Shown piece after piece: positions 33,430-41,979 of a DNA stretch of 64,000 nt (position 1 is its first letter; each line of letters opens with the position of its first letter). Both the position numbers and the translations under genes were made by a program. The notes beneath the pieces are model-generated. The model did no database searches. It saw only the letters and a program-made list of their open reading frames with translations, and was not told where the DNA came from. Source of the stretch: JBGSOV01 sp041738935 (lineage in GTDB: Bacteria; Patescibacteriota; Gracilibacteria; CAIRYL01; GCA-016699755); contig JBGSOV010000021.1 in NCBI GenBank assembly GCA_041738935.1, positions 186,001 through 250,000 of the forward strand, written 5' to 3'.

Positions 33430-34729
33430 CGGTTGCAAGACGGATAGAAACCGCATTCGCATGTGCATCGAGCCCCTCGGCTCTTGCCATGGTTTGAATC
33501 GTTGCCCCAAGCGCGCTCAAACCATCTCGCGAAAGATGTTGAAAAGTGATGGTTTTTTTGAATGAGTCGATCGACACACCCGAAAAACTCCGCGCAAAAC
33601 CTGCCGTCGGCAACGTGTGATTGGTGCCGCTCGCATAATCCCCTGCTGACTCGGTGCTCCACGCACCGCAAAAAACCGATCCGGCGTGCTCAATATCAGG
33701 GAGAAGTGTTTGCCAGTCGTTGACATGCAAAATCAAATGTTCGGGAGCGTATTGATTTGAAAATTCGAGTCCTTGGATAATAGAATCACAAACCATAACA
33801 AAGCTCTTTTTTAAAGACTCAATGGCGATATCTTTGCGAGGCAATGTAGTGAGTTGTTTTTGCAATTGTATTTCGACATTTTCGGCGAATTGCACCGAAT
33901 CAGTTACCAAAACAACTTGCGAGTCAGCGCCGTGTTCGGCTTGCGAAAGCAGATCAGCAGCGACAAAAGCAGCATTCGCGCCTGCTTCGGCAAGTACCAA
34001 AACTTCGCTCGGTCCTGCCGGCATATCGATTGCCGTATGTGCTGAAACAATCTGCTTGGCAGTCGTCACAAATTGATTCCCTGGACCAAAAATTTTGTCG
34101 ACTTTTGGAAGGGTTGCTGTTCCGTATGCCATCGCAAAAATCGCTTGTGCGCCGCCAACTTTGTATATGGAATCAATCCCCAGAAGCTGAGCTGTCCAGA
34201 GAATCCCTGGCGCAATCTTGCCTGCAGTATTTGGTGGTGTGCAGAGAACAATATTCTTTACTCCGGCGATAATTGCAGGAATTCCCAGCATCAAAACAGT
34301 CGAGAACAAAGGCGCAGTACCGCCCGGAATATAAAGTCCAACAGAGTTAATTGGGCGATCTTCGCGCCAACACTTAATTCCTGGCATAGTCTCAACTTCA
34401 ATTTTTGAACACTTTTGTTGTTCATGAAAACGGCGGATATTATCTGCCGCTTGCTTAATCGCTATTTTTAACTGTGCATCAATTGATTTACTCTCTGCTC
34501 GTTCTTGCTCCGAAACGAGCAAAGCACTCAGCTCGGCTTTATCAAATTTTTGAGCATACTCAAAAAGCGCATCGTCACCTTCAAGCAAAACACGTGCTTC
34601 AATTTCTTTGCAGAGAGCAAAAATATCTGCTTGTTCGGTTGCGCTATTGCGCTGACATAATTTTTGCCGCTCACTTGCCGACAAATCGGAGAAGAGAAAA
34701 CTTTGCATTGTAAAAAATGACAGAATCAA
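33422..34729 (-). CDS. hisD: Histidinol dehydrogenase
   Basis: 435 residues. Signatures are IPGGTAPLFSTVLMLG, FGPGNQFVTTAKQIV, DMPAGPSEVLVLAEAGANAA and LSQAEHGADSQVVLVTD. The zinc/catalytic region is QYAPEHLILH, and ASGTNHTLPTAGFARSFSG is near the end. It performs the two-step NAD-dependent oxidation of histidinol to histidine. It overlaps hisG by four bases. Confidence 0.98.
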   Translation of the reverse strand: MILSFFTMQSFLFSDLSASERQKLCQRNSATEQADIFALCKEIEARVLLEGDDALFEYAQKFDKAELSALLVSEQERAESKSIDAQLKIAIKQAADNIRRFHEQQKCSKIEVETMPGIKCWREDRPINSVGLYIPGGTAPLFSTVLMLGIPAIIAGVKNIVLCTPPNTAGKIAPGILWTAQLLGIDSIYKVGGAQAIFAMAYGTATLPKVDKIFGPGNQFVTTAKQIVSAHTAIDMPAGPSEVLVLAEAGANAAFVAADLLSQAEHGADSQVVLVTDSVQFAENVEIQLQKQLTTLPRKDIAIESLKKSFVMVCDSIIQGLEFSNQYAPEHLILHVNDWQTLLPDIEHAGSVFCGAWSTESAGDYASGTNHTLPTAGFARSFSGVSIDSFKKTITFQHLSRDGLSALGATIQTMARAEGLDAHANAVSIRLATDD

Positions 34730-35598
34730 TAAATCACCCGCTCAATCGGCATCACGAGTATTCCGCATGCGCCAGCGGCTTTGAGCTTACGGATTTTATT
34801 CCAAAAATCTTCGTCTTCTTCGACTACCGAATGAATTGCAATCCAATCTGGTTTGGCGAGTGGCGTGATGGTTGGACTATCAAGCCCGGGTAAAATGGCT
34901 TCAATGGCGGGTAAAGAAGTCGTATGTGCGTTCATAATCACAGACTTTAATCTGCTCGCATTGACGACAGAATCGATCCGCAATAAAAATTCATCAAGAA
35001 TTGCTTGCTTGCTGGCATCAAGATTTTTTCGGACGACAAAAGCTGCTTCGGACGAAAAAATCGTTTCGAGCTCGTGGAGGTTATTGGCATGCAGCGTCGA
35101 ACCCGAACTCACCAAATCGCAAATAGCATCGGCAATCCCCAGTTCGGGCGCGATTTCGACCGAGCCGTTCATCGGAATAATCTCTGCCTCGATATGATGT
35201 TGATAGAGATATTTTTGTAGTAAAATGGGATGACTGGTGGCAATAATTTTTTTGTGCAGTTGCTTAACAGAAGCGATAGCAGAGCCATTGGGAACGGCAA
35301 TCGCAAGACGACATTTGCCAAACTTGAGCTGGCGAATTTCTTGTAATTCGAGATAATGCATCGATTCCATCAAGCTATTCTGACCCAAAATACAGGCATC
35401 AGCAGCATCATCAGAAACGACTTCGGGAATATCGCTTGTGCGCAAAAAGAGCAATTCGAGCGGAAAATTGCGTGCTCTAACTTTGAGCACACGATCAAAG
35501 TCCGGAATATCGATGCCGGCTTTTTCGAGAATAACGAGACTTTTTTGCCCGAGTCTGCCGTTTTTTTGCAGAGCAAGCCTAAGAATTGGTTGATTCAT
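34726..35598 (-). CDS. hisG: ATP phosphoribosyltransferase, long form
   Basis: 290 residues, the long HisG with a C-terminal ~75-residue regulatory (ACT-like) domain, so no HisZ is required. Signatures are LRLALQKNGRLGQKSL, ELGIADAICDLVSSGSTL in the PRPP region, and PGLDSPTITPL before the regulatory domain. It is the first, histidine-inhibited step. It overlaps the TrpR/YerC-like gene by four bases. Confidence 0.97.
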   Translation of the reverse strand: MNQPILRLALQKNGRLGQKSLVILEKAGIDIPDFDRVLKVRARNFPLELLFLRTSDIPEVVSDDAADACILGQNSLMESMHYLELQEIRQLKFGKCRLAIAVPNGSAIASVKQLHKKIIATSHPILLQKYLYQHHIEAEIIPMNGSVEIAPELGIADAICDLVSSGSTLHANNLHELETIFSSEAAFVVRKNLDASKQAILDEFLLRIDSVVNASRLKSVIMNAHTTSLPAIEAILPGLDSPTITPLAKPDWIAIHSVVEEDEDFWNKIRKLKAAGACGILVMPIERVIY

Positions 35599-35885
35599 GA
35601 GGAGGGATACATTTTTTTGAGTACGAGATCATAACCACCTTCGCCGTATTTTTTCCAGTGTGATACGCGCGAAACGGTGGTGGTCGAAAGTCCGGTGGCT
35701 TCGGCGATTTGACGAATTGGGAGTGATTTTTCGAGCATTTCGGCAGCGGCGAAGCGGCGTCCTATTTCGGCAAGTTCGGATTGTGTACAGACATCACGCA
35801 TAAATGCCGCCAAATCTTGCTCGGAATCGAGGAGTAAAATCGCCTGTAGCAGTTTTTGTACCTGTGGAGTTTTCCAGTCTTTCAT
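35595..35885 (-). CDS. TrpR/YerC-family regulator heading the his operon
   Basis: 96 residues, all-helical, with the Trp-repressor-superfamily phrases SELAEIGRRFAAAEMLEKSL, PIRQIAEATGLSTTTVSRVS and YGEGGYDLVL. This is the YerC/YecD group. Its ATG is the first start after the his promoter and its stop overlaps hisG, so it probably senses histidine-pathway status and controls this operon. That role is inferred from position. Confidence 0.9.
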   Translation of the reverse strand: MKDWKTPQVQKLLQAILLLDSEQDLAAFMRDVCTQSELAEIGRRFAAAEMLEKSLPIRQIAEATGLSTTTVSRVSHWKKYGEGGYDLVLKKMYPSS

Positions 35886-35916
35886 GAGAGTTGCAATGTA
35901 TTAACAAAGTGACACA

Positions 35917-35945
35917 ATTCTTCATTTTGTTTGTGCGCTTGTCAA
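35917..35945 (-). promoter_or_regulatory. Candidate his operon promoter
   Basis: Reverse strand TTGACA (35940-35945), a 17-bp spacer and AAGAAT (35917-35922). The predicted leader is about 25 bases. An imperfect dyad, TGTTAATACA, lies between the predicted transcript start and the ATG and is a possible operator. No His-rich leader peptide, attenuator or T-box was found. The rest of 35886-36142 holds nothing recognisable. Confidence 0.6.
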
Positions 35946-36142
35946 TTGTTTTTTAGTGGTTTCTAATCTTTCTGGATGATGAGACGTTTGCTTTGTTTTC
36001 CCGAAACATTCTTGAAATGGGAGTCCTCTGTGGCACTCGTTCCGGCGTTAGATTTGGGAATTGGTGTCAATATGAATTTGGAGAGAATAAAATCTAGACC
36101 TTGACGCGTTGTTTATGACTGAAGAGTAAAATACTGCGCAAG

Positions 36143-37660
36143 CTATTCCCACAAAGCTTTACGCGCCATTCTTATTATATTTTCTCGTTTTCGTTCCGCT
36201 TCAGTATAATCTGGATCACCTAAAGGTATTAATTCTGTAGTACCGGTCATGGATTCTGGAGTTCTCGTTGCTAAACTAAGAAAGATGCGGTTTTTCTTTT
36301 TTTGAGAAATATCAAAAAATTCTTTTGCTTCGTAAGTAACGAGCGGCTCTCTTGTAAAAAGGTCGATTTCTATCACAGGAACATGTTTGTGCTCACCCGC
36401 AAAACAGTTTGTGCCCCCTCCACCCATACCTAAACCATTTGGATATTCATAACGAGGGCATAGTCTATTTATGTTTGCGTTATACTGAGTGAATATTAGT
36501 CGATTGTCCTCAACAAAAACTTCTTCGCCACCAAAATATTGTAGATGTTCAACTTTCATTGTTGGCAAGTGCACACGAGTAAGGCGTGGAAGATCATTCA
36601 CCGAACACCCTCTTTCACCATTGTTTTCTATGCGAAAAGCATCCATTCGATCTACTGTTGTTTTTAAATACTGAGCGAATACACGCTGTTTCTTGTTAAT
36701 AAACCAATTATGCGCTTCGTGCCCATCTTTTATGCAATATTCATTTACAACATACGGGGTGAAAGCGGCAAAATAGATATCCTCGCCGGTATTCGAAAAA
36801 GCGACTTCAGATACTGGCTGGCTTGAGCGATAGAATTTTTTTGATTGCCTGTCTTTGATGTACAGGTAGTCGTAATCTCGAAATTCTTCAAAAATATTAG
36901 CAAGTACTAGGGCAGTGTATCGGTCATTGTATTGAATGTCCCATGTGTACCAAAATGTTTTTTCAAGAAGTTCTTCTTTGGGCACTTCAAAAAATGACAG
37001 TGTGTGGGGTTGATAAAAATAATCTGGGGTTTGACGAAGGATATTCTCTAGATTCGCCTCAGCCCAATTCTCTTTTGGTGCATTTTTATCTTTTTGAGTC
37101 GAATATATGAAGCGATAGATAATCTCAGCAGCAAGTCCTCTGGTGAGTTCTTGATTCAGACGCTCAATATCAAGAGGAATTGCCTGTTGTACTTGAAGTT
37201 TTTGCAGAGGCACAAAGTCATCGTCTGTGTCACCAATCAACTCGTAATCATACACAACACGAATCGTTTTTGTAATTATTTTTGCCGCTTCAAAAAAATT
37301 GATATTGCGCTCCGGATAAAAGCGCCCATCACCATATCCAGCTACGATTCCTCTTGCTTTTGCATAACAAATATACTTGGCGAACCACTCATTCGTTACA
37401 TCACGAAAGCAATTTTCACCAGTTATTTCGGGATGATTCTCCTTGGCAAGTTCAAGGATTATTTTTAAAAACTCAGCTCGATTAATATATTGTTCCAATC
37501 GAAATAATCCATCTCCATAGCCGCTTACAATACCTTCATCTGCAAGATATTCGATCGCTGTTTTATACTTCGTTTCATCCGTGACATCAGAAAAGGCAAC
37601 AGAAGTAGTGGGGAGAAAAGCAAGACTGAGGAGTACAAAGAGGAAAGTTCTGTAAAGCAT
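36143..37660 (-). CDS. SLH-domain surface protein
   Basis: 505 residues from ATG 37660, where a signal peptide begins (MLYRTFLFVLLSLAF, cleavage near SVAFS). Residues ~22-190 hold S-layer homology repeats: FSDVTDETKYKTAIEYL, VSGYGDGLFRLEQYINRAEF, VAGYGDGRFYPERNINFFEA. The remaining ~310 residues show blade-like repeats (YTALVLANIF, VSEVAFSNTGEDIYFAAF) that may form a propeller; this is inference. Expected at the cell surface. Unrelated in its C-terminus to the SLH-FAS1 protein at 2957. Confidence 0.82.
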   Translation of the reverse strand: MLYRTFLFVLLSLAFLPTTSVAFSDVTDETKYKTAIEYLADEGIVSGYGDGLFRLEQYINRAEFLKIILELAKENHPEITGENCFRDVTNEWFAKYICYAKARGIVAGYGDGRFYPERNINFFEAAKIITKTIRVVYDYELIGDTDDDFVPLQKLQVQQAIPLDIERLNQELTRGLAAEIIYRFIYSTQKDKNAPKENWAEANLENILRQTPDYFYQPHTLSFFEVPKEELLEKTFWYTWDIQYNDRYTALVLANIFEEFRDYDYLYIKDRQSKKFYRSSQPVSEVAFSNTGEDIYFAAFTPYVVNEYCIKDGHEAHNWFINKKQRVFAQYLKTTVDRMDAFRIENNGERGCSVNDLPRLTRVHLPTMKVEHLQYFGGEEVFVEDNRLIFTQYNANINRLCPRYEYPNGLGMGGGGTNCFAGEHKHVPVIEIDLFTREPLVTYEAKEFFDISQKKKNRIFLSLATRTPESMTGTTELIPLGDPDYTEAERKRENIIRMARKALWE

Positions 37661-37835
37661 GCAAAAATAAGAGAAAGGATTATAGCGAGCATAGCTCATT
37701 CAATGAGTGTTTGTCATTTTTTTGAAATGGATTTCTCTTATTCTGATATTTGGTTTCGGGAATTTTTAATTCGTAATTCTTCATTTTTAATTTCCATTTT
37801 GTTTCCTGAACCATAAATCTTGCATCTTCCTTTGC

Positions 37836-39179
37836 TCAGTATTCAGCATGCGTTTTGTCGACATCGTAGAATTTCATCTGCGACATATCAAAACGCAATT
37901 CGACATTACCAATCGGACCGTTACGGTGCTTACGAATAAAAATATCGATAATTCCGGCACGTTCAGAATCGGCGTCATAATAATCTTCGCGATACATCAT
38001 CATCACCACATCAGCATCTTGCTCGATGGCACCCGATTCGCGCAAGTCCGAAAGCACTGGTCTTTTGTCCGGTCGCTGCTCGACAGCACGCGACAGCTGG
38101 CTGAGCGCCAAAACGGGAACATGCAGTTCGCGCGCGAGTGCTTTAAAACTGCGAGAAATTTCAGAAATCTCTTGCACGCGATTACCAGCAAATGACGAAT
38201 TACCGGTCGAAAGCAGCTGGAGATAGTCAACTACGAGTAAATCAAGCCCGTGCTCCATTTGCAAACGCCGCGCTTTCGCGCGCAGTTCGGACATATTACT
38301 GCCGACACTATCGTCGATAAAAATCGACGCATTCGAGAGTTCGTCCATTACATTTCCCATGCGTCCAAAATCCTCATCGGTAAGTTTGCCTTTTTGTAAT
38401 TTCCACGAATCTACGCGCAAATGGCTCGCGAACATACGATCGACGAGTTGTTCTTTGCTCATTTCGAGATTGAAGATGCCAACGACTTTTTTGTCTTTTC
38501 CCAAGGCTGCCTTCATGGCGATTGACAGTGCGAAAGCGGTTTTTCCCATCGAAGGTCGCGCCGCCAGTACGATAAAATCGGTTGGATGCAAACCCGAAAG
38601 ATATTTGTCCAAGCCTTGATAACCGGTTGGGATTCCTCCCATCACTTCTTCTTCGGACATGTGGCGCTCGGCAAAGACTTCGTACCGTTGCGTTAGAATA
38701 TCTTTAATCGAAACAAATTTGTCTTTTAAAAACGTTTGCGAAATCGAAAAGACTTCTTTTTCAGCGGCTTCGAGCAAGCCTTCAACATCTCTCGATTCGT
38801 CTTTGGCAAAACTCATGATTTTGTCACCCGCAGCAATCATTTTGCGTAACGTAGACTTTTTTTTGACGATTTGCGCGTATTCAAAAATATGACTCGCGCT
38901 TGGTACCGCAGCGGTCAGTTCTGCCAGACGCGAAGCACCGCCCACCGAATCAAAGATGTTTTTTTCGGCAAGCGCGTTCGACACTGTGATAATATCAATT
39001 GGTTTGTGTGCTTGAAATAATGCCGAAATCGCGGCATAAATCTTGGCGTTGCTATCAGCAAAAAAATCTTCCGGATGCAAAAAATCTGAGATTTTGATGA
39101 GAGAGATAGGTTCAATCAAAATCGAACCAATGACTGATTCTTCGGCATCAAGATCTTGCGGTGGAGTAGTTTTGTTCGC
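37836..39179 (-). CDS. dnaB: Replicative DNA helicase DnaB
   Basis: 447 residues from GTG 39179 (residues ANKTTPPQDLDAEESVIG follow). A TTG 20 codons upstream is possible but adds a basic stretch unlike the family. N-terminal primase-interacting domain, then RecA core: Walker A ARPSMGKTAFALS, Walker B LLVVDYLQLL, and ALSQLSRAVEQRPDKRP and SDLRESGAIEQDADVV. It unwinds DNA at the replication fork. It is the last gene of the VirB2-like array transcript. Confidence 0.95.
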   Translation of the reverse strand, partial: ANKTTPPQDLDAEESVIGSILIEPISLIKISDFLHPEDFFADSNAKIYAAISALFQAHKPIDIITVSNALAEKNIFDSVGGASRLAELTAAVPSASHIFEYAQIVKKKSTLRKMIAAGDKIMSFAKDESRDVEGLLEAAEKEVFSISQTFLKDKFVSIKDILTQRYEVFAERHMSEEEVMGGIPTGYQGLDKYLSGLHPTDFIVLAARPSMGKTAFALSIAMKAALGKDKKVVGIFNLEMSKEQLVDRMFASHLRVDSWKLQKGKLTDEDFGRMGNVMDELSNASIFIDDSVGSNMSELRAKARRLQMEHGLDLLVVDYLQLLSTGNSSFAGNRVQEISEISRSFKALARELHVPVLALSQLSRAVEQRPDKRPVLSDLRESGAIEQDADVVMMMYREDYYDADSERAGIIDIFIRKHRNGPIGNVELRFDMSQMKFYDVDKTHAEY

Positions 39180-39248
39180 CACGAAAATATGAGAAAAAAA
39201 GCGCTTGGCGATTTTCTGCTTCTTACGCGCTTTTTGCAAGGTGTCTCG

Positions 39249-39650
39249 CTAATCACCATAAAATATCCGCACAATCACATTTTGGACAATCATGTACGAA
39301 AGGATTACTGCGAAGAGTCCGATTATCGCGTAGAGGAGATTTTTTTTGGCGGCAGAAATTTGGTCGTCACTGCCAGCAGCTGTCATCATGCGGATGCCCG
39401 AGACAACAATCATAATCGTCGCACCCACACCAGCGATAAAGAGAAGAAATCGGACGACCGCGCGAAAGATGGCGTAGGTCTTGTCTTCGGCAAACGGCTC
39501 GCCCGAAAGATTAGGGACATCGGGTGGAACGACAGTTTCCGAATCGAGCGCAGTGCTGATGAGCGTCCAAAAATCCTCGACAGCAAAAGTTGGCGTCGCC
39601 ACAGAGAAGGAAACGAGAATGAGCGCCGACATCAGGAGAATTTTATGCAT
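39249..39650 (-). CDS. VirB2-like pilin-type protein 5
   Basis: 133 residues: signal peptide (cleavage near TFAVED), short exported segment, then two transmembrane helices separated by a charged loop (SGIRMMTAAGSDDQISAAKK). This is the VirB2/TrbC-type T4SS pilin layout common in Patescibacteria. The G-DD-x-x-AKKN loop recurs in the four neighbours. It is the fifth and last of the array. Confidence 0.8.
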   Translation of the reverse strand: MHKILLMSALILVSFSVATPTFAVEDFWTLISTALDSETVVPPDVPNLSGEPFAEDKTYAIFRAVVRFLLFIAGVGATIMIVVSGIRMMTAAGSDDQISAAKKNLLYAIIGLFAVILSYMIVQNVIVRIFYGD

Positions 39651-39656
39651 GATAAA

Positions 39657-40100
39657 TTAACCAAAATCGAGAGCAAGGATTCCTGCCACAATCGTGTATG
39701 ACAGCGCCGTGACGGCGATTCCGACAAGTGACCAAATGAGATAATTGCGCGCGGTTGTAATGCGTTCTTCGTTGCCAAATTGCCCGACAAAGAGGATTCC
39801 CGAGTAGATTGCGACACCAGTTAAGATTACGGAAAAAAGCCCGAGAATCACCCTGATTACCGTCGGAACAAGTTCGGACTCGATACTGCCATGCGGCAGC
39901 TCGGTATCGCCTTCAATTTTTGTGAGATATTCGTACACCTGATCCGGATCAGCTTCAGTCGAAAACAAATCAGCAGAAAACAGTGCCGCGTCATATTCGT
40001 TCATCGCCTTCGCAGAGAAGATCAAACCAAGGGCAAAGGTGAGCGACACCACCGTCACAAGCAAAGCCAAGCGCGTTTGTTGTTTTTCGGAGGGGATCAT
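39657..40100 (-). CDS. VirB2-like pilin-type protein 4
   Basis: 147 residues. N-terminal hydrophobic signal, exported Asp/Glu-rich stretch (~residues 35-72), two helices around the loop QFGNEERITTARNYLIW. Same VirB2-like topology as neighbours with low identity between them. Its start overlaps the upstream gene's stop by four bases. Confidence 0.78.
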   Translation of the reverse strand: MIPSEKQQTRLALLVTVVSLTFALGLIFSAKAMNEYDAALFSADLFSTEADPDQVYEYLTKIEGDTELPHGSIESELVPTVIRVILGLFSVILTGVAIYSGILFVGQFGNEERITTARNYLIWSLVGIAVTALSYTIVAGILALDFG

Positions 40101-40525
40101 GTGGTTCCAGGAAACGGCAAAACATTGATAATCTTCACGATAAAGAAGGCGAAAAGCGCAATCAGCAGACCAAAAATCGCATAGGTAATAGTTTTGATGG
40201 CTTTGGTGCGCATTTCTTCGTTACCACCACCAATTACAAACATCACGCCCGCTGCAACACCCAAGAGCACAGCAACTGCTGCAGCCAAGCTGTAGAGCCA
40301 GGTCAGCGCATTGGGAATGATGATAGTAAAGATTTGGTTTTTTGATGGATCTGATCCCAAAAAAGTACGAAAATTGCCACAGCCTGGTAAAAATGTCACA
40401 CACTCTGGTGGGTCATAGGCAAAACTCGCCGCAGGAGCCAAAAGAAGAAAACTACTCAGCAAAAGAAAATATAGTGCAAGAGTCGACAATCTGCCGCTAA
40501 AAAAACGAGGAGAAAACCGAAGCAT
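40097..40525 (-). CDS. VirB2-like pilin-type protein 3
   Basis: 142 residues. Signal peptide (ending SFAYD), a Cys pair in the exported part (PECVTFLPGCGNF), and two helices with the loop IGGGNEEMRTKAIKTITYAI. It is the closest of the five to the canonical T4SS pilin pattern. The cysteines may form a disulfide outside the cell. Confidence 0.8.
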   Translation of the reverse strand: MLRFSPRFFSGRLSTLALYFLLLSSFLLLAPAASFAYDPPECVTFLPGCGNFRTFLGSDPSKNQIFTIIIPNALTWLYSLAAAVAVLLGVAAGVMFVIGGGNEEMRTKAIKTITYAIFGLLIALFAFFIVKIINVLPFPGTT

Positions 40526-40557
40526 GAAAATTGGATATGAAATATGTTTTTATTTTA

Positions 40558-41040
40558 TTACGGCTTTTTGGGAGCTGCAGCAGCGGGTTCGGCAGTATCG
40601 GGACTGAGGGTAAAAAATCCTGGATTGATGGTGTGCATGATGAGCGCCGCCAAAAAAACCAAGACAAGACCCAGCAGTGCTTGGGTGATTTTTTCTTTCC
40701 CAGCGCTCACATCGGCAGAACCAAGTGCCCCACTAAACATGATTTCGTAACCACCCACAATAATCCAAAGTACCGCTACGACAGCGACTAAACCTGTTCC
40801 AAAAATATAAACCTTACCTACAACTTGCTCGACAATGCAAATTGCTGCGCAAGGCTTGCCGCCGGCTTGCGTTCCCATTTTGATGCCTTCGCCGTCTGGA
40901 AATGGCTCGAGCAATTCGATTTGTGGACTAGGTGCGGGAGCAGCAGGTGCTTGCGCAAAAGTAAACTGAGAGCCAGACAAGAACAACAGAGTGCAAAAGA
41001 CAAAACTGCCGACAAGGGATAATAGCATATTTACTCTCAT
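40558..41040 (-). CDS. VirB2-like pilin-type protein 2
   Basis: 160 residues. Signal peptide ending TFAQA, Ala/Pro-rich segment, a Cys pair (GKPCAAICIVEQ), two helices around SGALGSADVSAGKEKITQAL, and a Pro/Ala/Lys-rich C-terminal tail. It overlaps the upstream gene by four bases. Confidence 0.78.
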   Translation of the reverse strand: MRVNMLLSLVGSFVFCTLLFLSGSQFTFAQAPAAPAPSPQIELLEPFPDGEGIKMGTQAGGKPCAAICIVEQVVGKVYIFGTGLVAVVAVLWIIVGGYEIMFSGALGSADVSAGKEKITQALLGLVLVFLAALIMHTINPGFFTLSPDTAEPAAAAPKKP

Positions 41041-41471
41041 ACGCCGCCAAAACTATAAATAAAGGTCTGTAACAAAGTGACGATAAGGTATGACATAAAG
41101 ACGACTGAAAGCCCAATAATTGAGGCAATAATAATACTTTTACCGCGCTCAGCTTTGCCTTCGTCTCCGGCAGAAAAGATATAAAAAAGTCCTCCAATAA
41201 TGATTCCCACTGTTGCGACAAGCACAATGGTAAGACCCAAAAACCGCATGATGACTTTGATAAAATCAGTTAATCCCGTCGATCTACTTGGCGTAAAAAA
41301 TTCGCAAAGTCGCATTTTGCACAAGCTCGCAGTAACGGGAGCCGCAGCAGAAGCAGGTTTCGGCACTGGTGCACCGATTTGACCAAAAGCAGGCGCAAGT
41401 GGAACAAATAGCATACAGACAAGCTGCAGTGTTATTGCCAGTTTTGATACTCGTCCAAACATGCGTCTCAC
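41037..41471 (-). CDS. VirB2-like pilin-type protein 1
   Basis: 144 residues. Signal peptide (APAFGQ), Ala/Pro-rich linker, a Cys pair (ASLCKMRLCEFF), and two helices with the loop FSAGDEGKAERGKSIIIASI. It is the first gene of the array of five; no VirB4, VirB6 or VirD4 gene lies in the window. Confidence 0.78.
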   Translation of the reverse strand: MRRMFGRVSKLAITLQLVCMLFVPLAPAFGQIGAPVPKPASAAAPVTASLCKMRLCEFFTPSRSTGLTDFIKVIMRFLGLTIVLVATVGIIIGGLFYIFSAGDEGKAERGKSIIIASIIGLSVVFMSYLIVTLLQTFIYSFGGV

Positions 41472-41571
41472 GTGATGAGAAATATTCTTTGTATTTTACT
41501 CTCTTTTTGTCTTTCTTTCAAGCGGAACGCGGGGTTTGCCAATAAAAAATCCGCTCGGAGAAGAGCGAAAA

Positions 41572-41853
41572 TCAGGCACTCCGTTTTACCAAATAAGCGG
41601 CGAAAAAATCCGCCCACTTGTCTTCCTCGTATTGCTCTTGTCGAAAACGTTTATAAGCAAGGGTCAGCAAATATGCGAGATCAATTGTGTTGAGATTTGT
41701 TTTTAAGACAAAATTTACTTTTTCGATCATGTATTCTGCGTACCATTCGGGCCAATTAAGGTCTTCGTCATGTACGTCCGCAAACTGCCTATGATGTCTT
41801 TGAGCAACATCACGCAAAACTACAGCGATGCTGTATTGATTCGGAAGATTCAT
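41572..41853 (-). CDS. Small conserved protein with WYA motif
   Basis: 93 residues from ATG 41853. The phrases RHHRQFADVHDEDLNWPEWY and DKWADFFAAYLV resemble, from memory, a widespread family of small soluble bacterial proteins with an HH-x-x-F-x(6)-D-x-x-W-x-x-WYA pattern. I know no firm function for it. The gene stands alone, between the pilin array and the MFS gene. Confidence 0.65.
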   Translation of the reverse strand: MNLPNQYSIAVVLRDVAQRHHRQFADVHDEDLNWPEWYAEYMIEKVNFVLKTNLNTIDLAYLLTLAYKRFRQEQYEEDKWADFFAAYLVKRSA

Positions 41854-41979
41854 GGAAGCATAAAACAAAGGCGCGTTTCTGTTCCGTTGACCGCTTCTAT
41901 AGTGGATAAAAATACGGAAAAAGCAAGTATTCTTGCATGACAGAATACATATTTTATAGTATAAGAATAATTTTACTCT

